In this document: in pieces, positions 44,967-53,114 of the stretch
How the letters are laid out: each line of letters opens with the position of its first letter
Numbering within the stretch: position 1 is the stretch's first letter
Notes under the pieces: model-generated
The model's input: the letters and a program-made list of their open reading frames with translations, nothing else
Told to the model about the DNA's origin: nothing
The model's database searches: none
Assembly (NCBI RefSeq): GCF_035474595.1
Contig: NZ_DATIND010000046.1
Coordinates: 62,001-126,000 of the forward strand
Direction of reading: 5' to 3'
DNA from: Longimicrobium sp.
Lineage (GTDB): Bacteria > Gemmatimonadota > Gemmatimonadetes > Longimicrobiales > Longimicrobiaceae
Length of the DNA: 64,000 nt
Translations under genes and position numbers: made by a program

Positions 44967-45608
44967 TCACTCCTCCACGAAGCGGTAGCTGCCGTGCGAG
45001 TCGTAGTCGATGCCGTGCTTCTTCTTGAGCTCCTGGATGTACGCCAGCTGGCCGCGGGTGTGCGGGCTGGCCACGCCGTCGCCGAGCGGCTCGCTGGTGT
45101 GCAGCAGGATCTCCTCCAGGCAGCTGTCCACGCTCATCCGCTTGTGCCGCGCCAGGTCCTGCAGCAGCGCGGCCAGCCGCTTCTCCAGCCGCACGGGCAC
45201 GTCCACCCGCTCGATGGGGATCGGCGGGCCGTCGTTGAACAGGGGATGCCCGAAGGTGAGAGCGTAGCCGTACAGGTCGCGCACCGTGTAGTCGCGGATG
45301 CCGTACTCGCGGTCGCCCGGCTCGGTGACGACGTCGACGCCGTTGGCGCGCTGGAACTCGAACAGCGCGTCCGCGTCGCCCACCATGAAGTAGACGGAGC
45401 TGCCGTCGGGATTGGGCGTGCCCTGCTGCAGAAAGATCTGCACCCGGTCCAGCTTCACCCCCGCGAACGTGGGCGGCTCGCCCCAGGTAAACGCGAGGGT
45501 GAAGCCGAGATTGCGGGTATAGAAGTCCGCGGCCGCGAGCACGTCACCCACGGCCAGGCCGGCGTGGCTCTGCTCGCAATCGACACGCGGGGGAGCGGAA
45601 GTGCTCAT
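44967..45608 (-). CDS. VOC (glyoxalase/bleomycin-resistance) domain protein with helical C-domain
   Basis: A 213-residue protein. Residues 1-125 form one VOC domain pair of modules (LAVGDVLAAADFYTRNLGF, VQIFLQQG, SSVYFMVGDADALFE, IRDYTVRDLYGYALTFGHP). The C-terminal 80 residues are a separate, mostly helical part (VPVRLEKRLAALLQDLARHKRMSVDSCLEEILLHT) that resembles a ribbon-helix-helix-like segment. VOC proteins bind metals and small molecules; the substrate is unknown. GGAG precedes the ATG at 45608. The fusion with a DNA-binding-like tail is unusual. Confidence 0.82.
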   Translation of the reverse strand: MSTSAPPRVDCEQSHAGLAVGDVLAAADFYTRNLGFTLAFTWGEPPTFAGVKLDRVQIFLQQGTPNPDGSSVYFMVGDADALFEFQRANGVDVVTEPGDREYGIRDYTVRDLYGYALTFGHPLFNDGPPIPIERVDVPVRLEKRLAALLQDLARHKRMSVDSCLEEILLHTSEPLGDGVASPHTRGQLAYIQELKKKHGIDYDSHGSYRFVEE

Positions 45609-45738
45609 CGCGGCGCTCCGCGTTGGGGGGGATGAAGCGCGCCTGCGCTCAGGAAAGCCGCAGGCGCGCTTCGCCGGGATCGGGGACGAGGCCGGGCCCT
45701 TTCCGCGCCGCGGCCTCGGAGACTTCAGCCGCGATCCG

Positions 45739-46152
45739 TCAGGCCGCGGCGCCCGCCGTCGCGCGCTCCGGCGCGGCCGGGGCGCCCACGCGCTGGCGCA
45801 CCGCGTCCAGGTCCTGCACCGCGCGCACCTCCACGCACCCGGTGCGCGCCCACGGGAACTCCGAGGCGATGCGCACCGCCTCGTCCATGTTCTCGGCCTC
45901 GATCAGGTTGAAGCCGCCGAGCACCTCCTTGGCCTCCGCGAACGGCCCGTCCACCGTGGTCACCCGCCCGTCGCGGACGCGGATCGACTTGGCCGTGTTC
46001 GCCTCGGCCAGCATGCGCGACTCGACCGGGTGGCCGTCGCGGCTCAGGTGGTCGACGTGCGCGAAGCAGCCGCGCAGCATGGCGTCCTGCTCGCCCTGCG
46101 GCACCGCGCCGAGCAGGTCTGGGTCGTTGTAGATCAGAACGATGTACTTCAT
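45739..46152 (-). CDS. YciI family (DGPF domain) protein
   Basis: A 137-residue protein with the YCII-related signature: MKYIVLIYND start, TVRDGRVTTVDGPFAEAKEVLGGFNLIEAENMDEAVRIASEFP core (DGPF motif present). Family members are dimeric alpha-beta proteins, often next to ECF sigma factors; none is seen here. GAGGTTG precedes the ATG at 46152. It is part of a minus-strand run of small enzymes between 48.1 and 45.0 kb. Confidence 0.9.
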   Translation of the reverse strand: MKYIVLIYNDPDLLGAVPQGEQDAMLRGCFAHVDHLSRDGHPVESRMLAEANTAKSIRVRDGRVTTVDGPFAEAKEVLGGFNLIEAENMDEAVRIASEFPWARTGCVEVRAVQDLDAVRQRVGAPAAPERATAGAAA

Positions 46153-46221
46153 TGCGCAACCTCGGTTTCGGGAGGTGGAGATTTACCCGGGAGGAGTGAT
46201 TCTAGCCGATCTCGCCCGCAG

Positions 46222-46650
46222 TCACAACGTTCGCTTCGTGGACGGGGAGGACGTCACCGGATCGGAGACGAGGCGCCACGCCAGCAGCAGCGCGAGCGGC
46301 AGCAGCACCAGCGCCGTCGCCACCCCCGGCGTGTAGCCGCCGCGGGCGAGCGACCACGCCGGGTGCCCGACGCCGTTCAGCATCTCGATCCCCACCCACA
46401 GCCACGCCAGGGGGATGGCGGAGGGCCAGCCGCGGCGCACCGGGACCAGCCAGCACCCGAAGCCGAACGCGACGAGCGCCAGGTTGAAGATGGCGAAGCC
46501 GCGCTGCGGGTCGCCGGAGACCAGCCCGCTCACGAAGCGCGCGGGCGGGAACACGTCGTACAGCCGGAAGGCGTACTCCTCGGCCGAGTGCAGCGCCTGC
46601 ACCGTCACCAGCGCGAGGAACGCCGCGCGCGTCCGGGCTTCGAGCCGCAT
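46222..46650 (-). CDS. HXXEE domain membrane protein
   Basis: A 142-residue protein with four hydrophobic spans and the diagnostic HSAEE motif near the N-terminus (VQALHSAEEYAFRLYDVFPP), plus NGVGHPAWSLARGGYTPG between later helices. His and Glu of the motif suggest metal or catalytic function in the membrane, but the family has no assigned role. GGAGGG precedes the ATG. It is 30 bases downstream of the GrpB-type gene. Confidence 0.88.
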   Translation of the reverse strand: MRLEARTRAAFLALVTVQALHSAEEYAFRLYDVFPPARFVSGLVSGDPQRGFAIFNLALVAFGFGCWLVPVRRGWPSAIPLAWLWVGIEMLNGVGHPAWSLARGGYTPGVATALVLLPLALLLAWRLVSDPVTSSPSTKRTL

Positions 46651-46680
46651 CGCAACCCTCCGGATCCGTTCGGGAATGCG

Positions 46681-47217
46681 TCAGCGGGGCGCCGCGGGAG
46701 CAAGCCGGCCCTCCGCGCGGAGCCGGGCGAGCACGGCCTCGACGAACGCTCCCTTGGCCACGGAGTACGCGGCCTTGTCCCAGGCGACCTCCTCGGCCAC
46801 CCGCCACTTCTCGGCCTGGTAGGCCGCGGCGAGCGCCGGGTCCGCCCGCAGCGCGTCGCGGAAGGCGAGCTTCTCGTCCCACGCGCGGGCGGGGAGGATG
46901 TAGAGGTGGATGTGCGCCACGCGGCGGCCGTCCTCGTCGCGCACGTAGTAGCGGCGGCGAGGGTCGTCGCCGTACGCGCCGCGGTACTCGTAGCCGAGCG
47001 CCTGCAGCGGCGCGATGCACTCGTCCGCGGCGGGCTCGCCGGCCACCGCGACGGCCAGGTCCAGCACCGGCTTCCCGGCCAGCCCCGGCACGGCGGTGCT
47101 CCCCACGTGCTCGATGGCCGCGGCCCGCTCGCCCAGCGCGCCGCGCACCCGCGCCGCCTCCGCGGCGAAGCGCTCCGGCCAGGCGGCGTCCCAGGCGACG
47201 AGCCGCAGCGTGCCCAT
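46681..47217 (-). CDS. GrpB/UPF0157 family protein
   Basis: A 178-residue nucleotidyltransferase-fold protein. Signatures: WDAAWPERFAAEAARVRGALG, then EHVGSTAVPGLAGKPVLDLAVAV (the GSTA-PGL-AKPxxD motif of GrpB), and HIHLYILPARAWDEKLAFRDALR. The ATG at 47217 is 9 bases from the preceding gene's stop, so they are co-transcribed. Many relatives are annotated as dephospho-CoA-kinase-like or aminoglycoside-nucleotidyltransferase-like, without proof. Confidence 0.9.
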   Translation of the reverse strand: MGTLRLVAWDAAWPERFAAEAARVRGALGERAAAIEHVGSTAVPGLAGKPVLDLAVAVAGEPAADECIAPLQALGYEYRGAYGDDPRRRYYVRDEDGRRVAHIHLYILPARAWDEKLAFRDALRADPALAAAYQAEKWRVAEEVAWDKAAYSVAKGAFVEAVLARLRAEGRLAPAAPR

Positions 47218-47225
47218 CGCCGCCG

Positions 47226-47579
47226 CTACTCCGGCACCGGCACCACGTACGACGTCAGGTGCCGGATCAGCGCGTCCCGCATCACGAACACGTCGCAGAA
47301 CACGGCGTTCAGCATCCCCCCGTCCCGCATCGCGCAGCGCACGGTGCCCTCCGCCACGACCACGTCGCCCTCCTCCACCATCCGCGTGACGTGGATCGTG
47401 GGGCGCCCTGCGAACGCGGGGTTCTCGATCTCCCCGTCGAACGCTTCCTTGCCGTGCAGGTGCACGTGGCCGGGGATCACCCACTCCACGTCGCCGGTCA
47501 GGCACGACAGGATCTCCGGGCGATCGGACCGGCCGAACGCGTCCATGTACTTCCGTACCGTCCGCTGGTTGGGCGTCAC
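47226..47579 (-). CDS. SnoaL-like (NTF2 fold) protein
   Basis: A 117-residue protein of the nuclear-transport-factor-2-like fold: RTVRKYMDAFGRSDRPEILSCLTGDVEWVIPG, then a cone-shaped beta sheet (VVVAEGTVRCAMRDGG, VFCDVFVMRDALIRHLTSYVVPV). Such proteins act as isomerases, cyclases or ligand-binders in many pathways. The GTG at 47579 has GGGAGAG upstream. It is the first gene of a GrpB-HXXEE transcript. Confidence 0.85.
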   Translation of the reverse strand: MTPNQRTVRKYMDAFGRSDRPEILSCLTGDVEWVIPGHVHLHGKEAFDGEIENPAFAGRPTIHVTRMVEEGDVVVAEGTVRCAMRDGGMLNAVFCDVFVMRDALIRHLTSYVVPVPE

Positions 47580-47737
47580 GTCACGACTCTCCCTCGTACG
47601 CCCGCCGCCGCGATGTAGATCTTCTTCATCTGCAGCATCGCGCTCATCGGCCGTGGGTGGACGGGGTGCGCCTTCGATGAATCGACCGGCAAAGGGAGGC
47701 CCGTCCTCCGCAGCCGAAGCTGGCTTCCAGGCCGAAC

Positions 47738-47799
47738 AGCCTCGCGCGGTTTGCGAGGCTTCCCGTGGTTGTTGCTGCGACGCTGCGACTTCAGTCGCC
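47738..47799. repeat. class B two-hairpin repeat
   Basis: Hairpin 1 AGCCTCGC/GCGAGGCT, spacer TCCCGTGGTTGTTGCTGCGA, then hairpin GCGACTTCAGTCGC. The second hairpin here carries class A-like arms, linking the two classes. Confidence 0.8.
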
Positions 47800-47832
47800 C
47801 GTGCGGGTGTCCCCGGGAGCCGAGTCCCGCGG

Positions 47833-48132
47833 CTACGAGCCCGCGGCGGCCGCGTGAGCCGGCTCCGCCGTGGTGGGATCGATGATCGTGCGGATCTCGG
47901 ACACGCGGTTGGCCGGGAAGCCGCCCTGCCGCGCGTGCTCCCGCACCATCTCCTCGTTCGGGGCGATGTAGACGCAGGTGATCTTGTCGCCCGTCACGTA
48001 GCTCTGCACCCACTGGATCTGCGGTCCCATCCCCTGCAGCACGCCGCACGACGTCTGCGAGATGGCCTGCAGCTGCTCGGGCGAAAGGTCGCCGGCGCCG
48101 GGAATCTCGCGCTCGATCAAGTACTTGGGCAT
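47833..48132 (-). CDS. DUF4242 domain protein
   Basis: A 99-residue ferredoxin-like-fold protein of the DUF4242 family: PKYLIEREIPGAGDLSPEQLQAIS, then IQWVQSYVTGDKITCVYIAPNEEMVREHARQGGFPANRV. GAGGTGAG precedes the ATG. Members are small, often co-located with stress or sigma-factor genes; the function is unknown. Confidence 0.9.
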   Translation of the reverse strand: MPKYLIEREIPGAGDLSPEQLQAISQTSCGVLQGMGPQIQWVQSYVTGDKITCVYIAPNEEMVREHARQGGFPANRVSEIRTIIDPTTAEPAHAAAAGS

Positions 48133-48292
48133 GACTCACCTCGCGTGTGGGGGGATACAGAACCTGCGGAAGCCTACGGTAAAGTCCACGGGGTGATCGG
48201 ACAAGGAGATGGTGCACCGCCGCCCTTTCCCGACTCTCTGAACGGCAGGGGCAGCTCGCGTCAGAATGAATAATCGTCGCAGGACCCCCGTA

Positions 48293-48724
48293 TGACGTCA
48301 TCCTGAGGCCGGCCACGCTGGAACCTGCTTCCGCGCAACCGGCTGCAGGCCGAAGGATCTGTGGCCGTTCAGCACGTCCGCCGGGATATCCCTCGAGAAT
48401 TTCCGTCACGATCGCCTCGTGAAGGCGAGGCGGTCTTATACCGAATTCGGGGATTGATCGTGCAATCCGGCAGCGCACGTGCGACCTCGCCTATAGATCC
48501 TTCGGCCTGCAAACCCTCGTGCTGGGCAAAGACGGTGTGGCCGGCCTGAATAGAAAGTTCGCGGCCTTGCCCCTCACCGGCGACTAAAGTCGCAGCAACA
48601 ACTACGGGAAGCCTCGCAAACTGCGCGAGGCTGTTCGGCTCGGCAGCCGTTCCGCTCTGGAGGACGCCTCCCCTTTCATCCATCGTGGTCGCGCGAAGCG
48701 CGGTGTTCGACTCAGGATGACGTC
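48293..48724. repeat. long inverted-repeat (MITE-like) element, copy 2, with nested class B repeat
   Basis: It begins TGACGTCATCCTGAGGCCGG as at 26805 and ends CTCAGGATGACGTC (48711-48724). Internal inverted pairs GCAGGCCGAAGGATCT and GATCCTTCGGCCTGC are conserved. Between the inner right arm (to about 48550) and the terminal right arm sits an extra segment of about 150 bases that contains a class B two-hairpin repeat (48580-48632), suggesting insertion of one repeat into the other. No gene is seen in 48133-48777. Confidence 0.75.
48580..48632. repeat. class B two-hairpin repeat, inverse copy nested in MITE-like element
   Basis: Hairpin GCGACTAAAGTCGC, spacer AGCAACAACTACGGGA, then AGCCTCGC...GCGAGGCT with loop AAACTGC. 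Orientation is opposite to the copies at 47738 and 52445. Confidence 0.8.
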
Positions 48725-48777
48725 TATGCGTTTGTCATGCACAGGTGATTGCCAGATGCGGTCTTGGCGGGCAGCCG

Positions 48778-49290
48778 TTACGGCGCCCGCGGCGGTGGCG
48801 CGGAGAGGGAAAGCCAGCGGCCGACGCGCCCGCGGTAGCGCTCGTACTCCGCGCCGAAGGCATCGGCCAGGTACGCCTCTTCGCGGCGGATGACGAGGCG
48901 GTGGAGCAGGTCGATCACGATGGGGAGCATCACGATCGCCCACGCGGAGTCCAGCCACAGCGTGGCCCCGCAGTACGCCGTGGTCATCCCCAGGTACATG
49001 GGGTTCCGTCCGAACCGGTAGGGTCCGCCGGTGACCAGGCTCGAGGCCGGCCGGTTGGGGATCACCGCCGTGCGTGCGCGCCGGAAGGTGATCAGCCCCC
49101 ACGCCATCCACACCGCGCCGGCGCCCAGCAGCACCGCCGCGGCCACGAGGAACGCGACCGGCCGGCCGCCGCCGTGCCAGAGCGGGGCCGGCCGGAGGCG
49201 ATCGAGGAGGGCCGCCAGCGCCAGCCCGGCGACGAACAGGAGGGGCGGCGGGAACCGGACACCCGCGTTCGCCAGCGCGCGTTCGCTCAT
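48778..49290 (-). CDS. isoprenylcysteine methyltransferase-like (ICMT/PEMT) membrane protein
   Basis: A 170-residue membrane protein with about four spans. The C-terminal signature is that of ICMT/phospholipid methyltransferases: LVTGGPYRFGRNPMYLGMTT for SAM binding and RREEAYLADAFGAEYERYRGRVGRWL. Likely methylates a lipid or an isoprenoid-type thiol/carboxyl; the bacterial substrate is unknown. GAGGAT precedes the ATG at 49290. Confidence 0.88.
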   Translation of the reverse strand: MSERALANAGVRFPPPLLFVAGLALAALLDRLRPAPLWHGGGRPVAFLVAAAVLLGAGAVWMAWGLITFRRARTAVIPNRPASSLVTGGPYRFGRNPMYLGMTTAYCGATLWLDSAWAIVMLPIVIDLLHRLVIRREEAYLADAFGAEYERYRGRVGRWLSLSAPPPRAP

Positions 49291-49381
49291 GGAAATCCTC
49301 GGTTAGGGTTGGCGGAGGAGATACGGCCGCGGCGCCGCGTCATCATCCCGGCGGCGGCATCTTCCGACGGGCAGGCGCCGG

Positions 49382-50662
49382 TCAGCGCGCGCGGCGCACC
49401 ATCTCCACCAGCCGCCGCACGCCCTCGGTGACGGCCGCCTCGTCGGGGCCGAAGGAGAAGCGCGCGTAGCTGCGGAAGCGCGACGGCCGGCCGCTGCGCC
49501 GCTTTCCCGGGTTGATGTCGAAGAACTCGCCGGGAACGCAGATCACCTTCTCCTCGATGGCCGCGCGGAAGAAGTCCATCCCGTCGCGCAGCGGGGCGGG
49601 GAGGCCGGACAGGTCGGCCCAGACGTAGAAGGTGCCCTCGGGCTCCAGGTCCAGCCGCATCCCCGCCTGGCGCAGCCCGTCCACCAGGATGCGGCGCTTG
49701 CGCAGGAACGCCTCGCGGATCGCGGCCGTCTCGCGGCGCACGTGCCCGGCGTCCAGAAGGGGGATGGCGGCGCGCTGCAGCGGCCGGCTCCCGCCGCCGT
49801 CCAGGAACGAGCCGGAGCTGGTCACCGCATCGATCACCGAGCGCGGCCCCACCACCCAGGTAGTCCGCCAGCCGGGGTAGCGCCAGTTCTTGGTCAGCCC
49901 GTCCAGGATCACCACCGGGTCGGCGTCCACGTCCTCCACGAAGCGCGCGGCGGAGACGAGCCCCTCCTCGTCGGGCGTGGCGTTCCAGGCATAGTGCGAG
50001 TAGAACTCGTCCAGCAGCAGGGTGCAGTCCAGCCGCCGCGCCGCCTCCACCCAGCCGGCCAGCTCCAGCCCGCGGATGGTGCGCCCCGTGGGGTTGGCGG
50101 GGTTGGAAAGGAGCAGGGCGGAAAGGCCGCGGCCGGTGATCTCGCGCTCCAGCCGCCCCACGTCGAAGCGGTAGCCGTCCGTCCCCTCCAGCAGGATGGG
50201 GATGGCGGTGAAGAGGCGGAAGATGTCGAGCAGCTCCTCGTACGCGGTGTAGTCGGGGAGGAAGTGCCCCAGGTTGATCTCACCCAGCGCCGCCACGGTG
50301 CGGGTGAGCGACATCCGCCCGCCGCCGCAGATGCACACGTTGTCGGCCGTGTACTGCGCCGGTTTTCCCTGCCGGTACAGCTGGTTGTACAGCTCGGCCA
50401 CGGCGGCGCGCAGCTCCGGGATCCCCTGCACCGGCGCGTACTCCTGGTCCGCCGGGGTGATGGCGACCTCGCACAGCCGGTCGGGCGCGCCGTGCAGGGG
50501 GCCGGTCTCGGGCTGCCCCTGGCCCAGGTTGCACCAGTCGGGGTGGCCGTAGGCGTAGCCGCGCTTGGTGGCCTCGGCCATCACGTAGATCACCCCCGTG
50601 AACGGAACGGGGCGGAAGCCGGGAACCGTCGGCGGCGGTACGTCGATGCGTCTGCGTTCCAT
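49382..50662 (-). CDS. PLP-dependent class I/II aminotransferase
   Basis: A 426-residue fold-type I aminotransferase: LGQGQPETG substrate loop, YAPVQGIPELRAAVAELY, ICGGGRMSLTRTVAAL, the NPANPTGRT cofactor motif, LLLDEFYSHY, and the Schiff-base lysine in LDGLTKNWRYPGWRTTWVVG. The C-terminus includes RFRSYARFSFG with the carboxylate-binding Arg. It resembles aspartate/alanine-type aminotransferases and some amino-acid C-S or multi-substrate enzymes; the amino donor is not clear. The ATG at 50662 has AGAGG just upstream; a longer form from 50734 is less likely. Confidence 0.9.
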   Translation of the reverse strand: MERRRIDVPPPTVPGFRPVPFTGVIYVMAEATKRGYAYGHPDWCNLGQGQPETGPLHGAPDRLCEVAITPADQEYAPVQGIPELRAAVAELYNQLYRQGKPAQYTADNVCICGGGRMSLTRTVAALGEINLGHFLPDYTAYEELLDIFRLFTAIPILLEGTDGYRFDVGRLEREITGRGLSALLLSNPANPTGRTIRGLELAGWVEAARRLDCTLLLDEFYSHYAWNATPDEEGLVSAARFVEDVDADPVVILDGLTKNWRYPGWRTTWVVGPRSVIDAVTSSGSFLDGGGSRPLQRAAIPLLDAGHVRRETAAIREAFLRKRRILVDGLRQAGMRLDLEPEGTFYVWADLSGLPAPLRDGMDFFRAAIEEKVICVPGEFFDINPGKRRSGRPSRFRSYARFSFGPDEAAVTEGVRRLVEMVRRAR

Positions 50663-50703
50663 CAGCCTCTGCCAGCGGGGTCGGATCAAGCGCGCAAACG
50701 ATC

Positions 50704-50732
50704 GCGCCGCGCGGGAATCTCCCGCGCGGCGC
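50704..50732. terminator. GC hairpin terminator candidate
   Basis: Arms GCGCCGCGCGGGA and TCCCGCGCGGCGC form a perfect stem. It lies 60 bases past the stop of the minus-strand gene at 50795 and 42 bases before the aminotransferase start, so it likely insulates the two. Confidence 0.65.
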
Positions 50733-50794
50733 ATCCCCCGGCAAGTCGGGTTCCGTAGCGATCGAGCCTAGCTTGTCACGTTGCGTGAGGCCGC

Positions 50795-51331
50795 TCACGC
50801 CGTTCTCCCAAGCAGCATCTCGGATACGAGGCGCTCCGCCGGAATTCCCAGCGATATCAAGCGCGCTTTTACATCAAGGAGAGGTTCATCTCCCAATGCT
50901 GCGAACAGAAAAGGCGCGTGCGATTTGTAGTAGAACGAGGGAACGCCATGTTCATGCAGATATGCCTGTTTCTTCCTCATCTGCTCAGGCCGTGACAACT
51001 CGTGCTTGCGATGGAAGCTCTGATCGAAGCAGATCATGTAAGCAGGATGGTACTTGCCGATGATCTCAACGATTAAAGCAAGCGATGCGTGGGATCTCTT
51101 AACATTCGTGCTCAATGTGATCCCGGTGTCCGGATCGAGCAGAAGGCCAAATTGCGTATTTGGAAGATTCTCGGGCTCCAGCACCGGAATCGTCGTAGCC
51201 GCGGTGTAGGCGAACCGCATTCCTGGAGGCACGAAATTCGGGTGCGAGTAAAGGGGCGCGATGGTGCCCAGCCCCTGAACCCAAAAGCGCTTGACCAAGT
51301 CGTATGAGTCACCGAGGAATTCAGCACGCAT
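50795..51331 (-). CDS. hypothetical protein of lower GC content
   Basis: A 178-residue soluble protein with noticeably lower GC than its neighbours, suggesting recent transfer. Recognisable segments are a beta-rich N-terminal half (IPVLEPENLPNTQFGLLLDPDTG), then LIVEIIGKYHPAYMICFDQSFHRKHELSRPEQMRKKQAYLHEHG and a Tyr-Tyr-Lys motif FYYKSHAPFLF. No family is recognised. The Asp/His/Lys content (CFDQSFHR, FYYKSHA) is reminiscent of nuclease active sites, but that is speculation. GAGGAAT lies upstream of the ATG at 51331. Confidence 0.65.
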   Translation of the reverse strand: MRAEFLGDSYDLVKRFWVQGLGTIAPLYSHPNFVPPGMRFAYTAATTIPVLEPENLPNTQFGLLLDPDTGITLSTNVKRSHASLALIVEIIGKYHPAYMICFDQSFHRKHELSRPEQMRKKQAYLHEHGVPSFYYKSHAPFLFAALGDEPLLDVKARLISLGIPAERLVSEMLLGRTA

Positions 51332-51391
51332 GATCAGTCGATTCCTCTGATCGAACTGGGATGGACGTCGCCACGATGTCGCCTCGAGTTT

Positions 51392-52330
51392 CTACGGCAG
51401 CGGCCTCCAAGGGTCGCGCGGGTTGAAATGCTGGTAGACGGCGCGGGAGACGGCGCGGATCAGCCGGTATCCCTCGTTGTCCGGCGCGTAGCTGGTATCC
51501 GCCTGGTTCTTCGTGATGATGGCGAGCACGTAGTCGCCGCCGGGCGCGTTCACCAGCAGCACCTCGGAGCGCGAGCGGTCCACGAAGCCCTGCTTGGACG
51601 CGGCCTGCACCGTGGACGGCAGCTGCGACAGCGCCTCCTGGCGCCAGTAGCTGGCGGTGAGCAGGCGGTACATGGCGTCCGAGGCGCGCGGGCTGACGGC
51701 TCGCCCCTGCCGGATCATCACCAGCGCGCTCGCGATCTCGCGCGGCGTGGTCTGCCCCCAACCGTACACCGAGCGCGCCGCCTCGCGCCCGAGCGTGCGA
51801 GAGTTCACGCGCGTGTCGCGGAAGCCGTGCGCCGCCAGCCACTCGTTCACGGCCGCGCCGCCGCCCACCAGCCCCTGCAGCCACAGCGCCGCGAAGTTGT
51901 CGCTCACGGTGAGCATCAGGAACGCCACCTCGCGCACCGGAAGCGTGTCGCCCGGGGCCATGTAGCCCACCACGTCGGTATCCTCGCCGTAGGCGTAGTG
52001 CAGCGTGTCGGGGAACGCCGCCCGCGCGTCCAGGTCCACCACGCCGCGCTCCGCCTGGTCGAACAGCGTGAGCAGGATGGGGATCTTCACCATGCTCGCG
52101 GTGGGGAACACCGAGTCCGCGTGGATCTCCGCCGTCGCTCCGGTGCGCAGGCTGCGCGCGTAGATGCCCACGTCGCCGTGGAACCCGCGCACCAGCGCCT
52201 CCAAGCGCGCCTGCAGCACGCGGTCGGCGCGCGCCGGCGGCCCGGACGGCGCCGCACCCTGCGCGGCGAGCCCGCCCGCGAACGTGGCCACGGCGGCGAT
52301 GGAGAGGAACGCGCGCAGGATGCGGCTCAT
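51392..52330 (-). CDS. class A beta-lactamase-like serine hydrolase
   Basis: A 312-residue exported protein with a signal peptide (LRAFLSIAAVATFAGGLAAQ). The catalytic SxxK is in PTASMVKIPILLTLFD, and SDN in LTVSDNFAALWLQGL. The usual KTG element reads KQG (QAASKQGFVD), and the omega-loop Glu is only loosely placed (GREAARSVYGWGQTTPREIA). It belongs to the beta-lactamase2/class A fold, but the altered motif leaves open whether it hydrolyses beta-lactams or acts as a peptidase or esterase. The ATG at 52330 fits the signal peptide. Confidence 0.85.
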   Translation of the reverse strand: MSRILRAFLSIAAVATFAGGLAAQGAAPSGPPARADRVLQARLEALVRGFHGDVGIYARSLRTGATAEIHADSVFPTASMVKIPILLTLFDQAERGVVDLDARAAFPDTLHYAYGEDTDVVGYMAPGDTLPVREVAFLMLTVSDNFAALWLQGLVGGGAAVNEWLAAHGFRDTRVNSRTLGREAARSVYGWGQTTPREIASALVMIRQGRAVSPRASDAMYRLLTASYWRQEALSQLPSTVQAASKQGFVDRSRSEVLLVNAPGGDYVLAIITKNQADTSYAPDNEGYRLIRAVSRAVYQHFNPRDPWRPLP

Positions 52331-52444
52331 CGGGAAGGCGGGGCGGCGAGGATCGGGAAGATGCGAGGCTGGCGCCGAAGATCGAGCCCCGTGGACCCGC
52401 CCGCAAGCCGGACGCATCGCACCCGCGGTTGTGCACGCGACGAA

Positions 52445-52499
52445 CAGCCTCGCGCGGTTTGCGAGGCTTCCCGTAGTCGTTGCTGCGGCTTCAGCCGCC
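52445..52499. repeat. class B two-hairpin repeat
   Basis: Complete copy: AGCCTCGC/GCGAGGCT hairpin, spacer TCCCGTAGTCGTTGCT, hairpin GCGGCTTCAGCCGC. It serves as the intact reference for the copy split by the insertion at 54562-57466. Confidence 0.85.
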
Positions 52500-52513
52500 G
52501 GTGAGGGGGGCGA

Positions 52514-53053
52514 TCACTGGAAGACAGGCGTCGGCGCCTCGTCCCGCTGCAGCACGGGCTCCGCCGAACCTCTCCCCGCCAGCACCGCGATCGGCAGGGC
52601 GACGAAGGGGATGTGGCCGAGGAGCTGGACGAACCAGCGGAACCCGACCTTCGGCGGGCGATGCGTCAGGAGGGGGATCACGACGAGCGACATCACCAGC
52701 CAGATGAACGGCCCGTAGAGTGAAGCCACCTTCAGCGCGCCGAACCGCGACCCGAGCACCCCGCGGATCCATCCCGACCGTTCCGCAAGCAGGACGAACA
52801 CCGCCGACCACCCCAGCGCCACGCCGGAGTGCATCAGCAGGCCGATGACCGTCGTGCGCGTCCCGCCCTCCATCGCCGACGGGCCGAGCAGCACGGATGC
52901 GACGCCCTGCCACAGGCGCGCGAAGGTGCCGTGGTAGAACGCGACGACGAGGATGCTGGAGAACAGCCCGTCGACGACGCCGGTCACGAGCCCCGCTGCC
53001 AGGATTCGCGAGAGGATCGAACGGTTGGGCGTGGGGATCGGGGGATTCGTCAC
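52514..53053 (-). CDS. hypothetical four-helix membrane protein
   Basis: A 179-residue integral membrane protein with four hydrophobic spans (ILAAGLVTGVVDGLFSSILVVAFYHG; TVIGLLMHSGVALGWSAVFVLLA; ASLYGPFIWLVMSLVVIPLL; WFVQLLGHIPFVALPIAVLAG). No family is assigned with certainty. The GTG at 53053 is taken as start; the frame open further upstream is Pro/Arg-rich. Confidence 0.7.
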   Translation of the reverse strand: MTNPPIPTPNRSILSRILAAGLVTGVVDGLFSSILVVAFYHGTFARLWQGVASVLLGPSAMEGGTRTTVIGLLMHSGVALGWSAVFVLLAERSGWIRGVLGSRFGALKVASLYGPFIWLVMSLVVIPLLTHRPPKVGFRWFVQLLGHIPFVALPIAVLAGRGSAEPVLQRDEAPTPVFQ

Positions 53054-53114
53054 GTGCGTGCTCCGCGCGGGTGGGTTGGGAAGGCGTGCGGCTGGGATGA
53101 CCGGAACGCGCGGC

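Noticed and set aside
50795-51331. Nuclease function for the lower-GC hypothetical protein
   Set aside because: Scattered Asp, His and Lys residues are not in the order of any nuclease family known to me; left as unknown.
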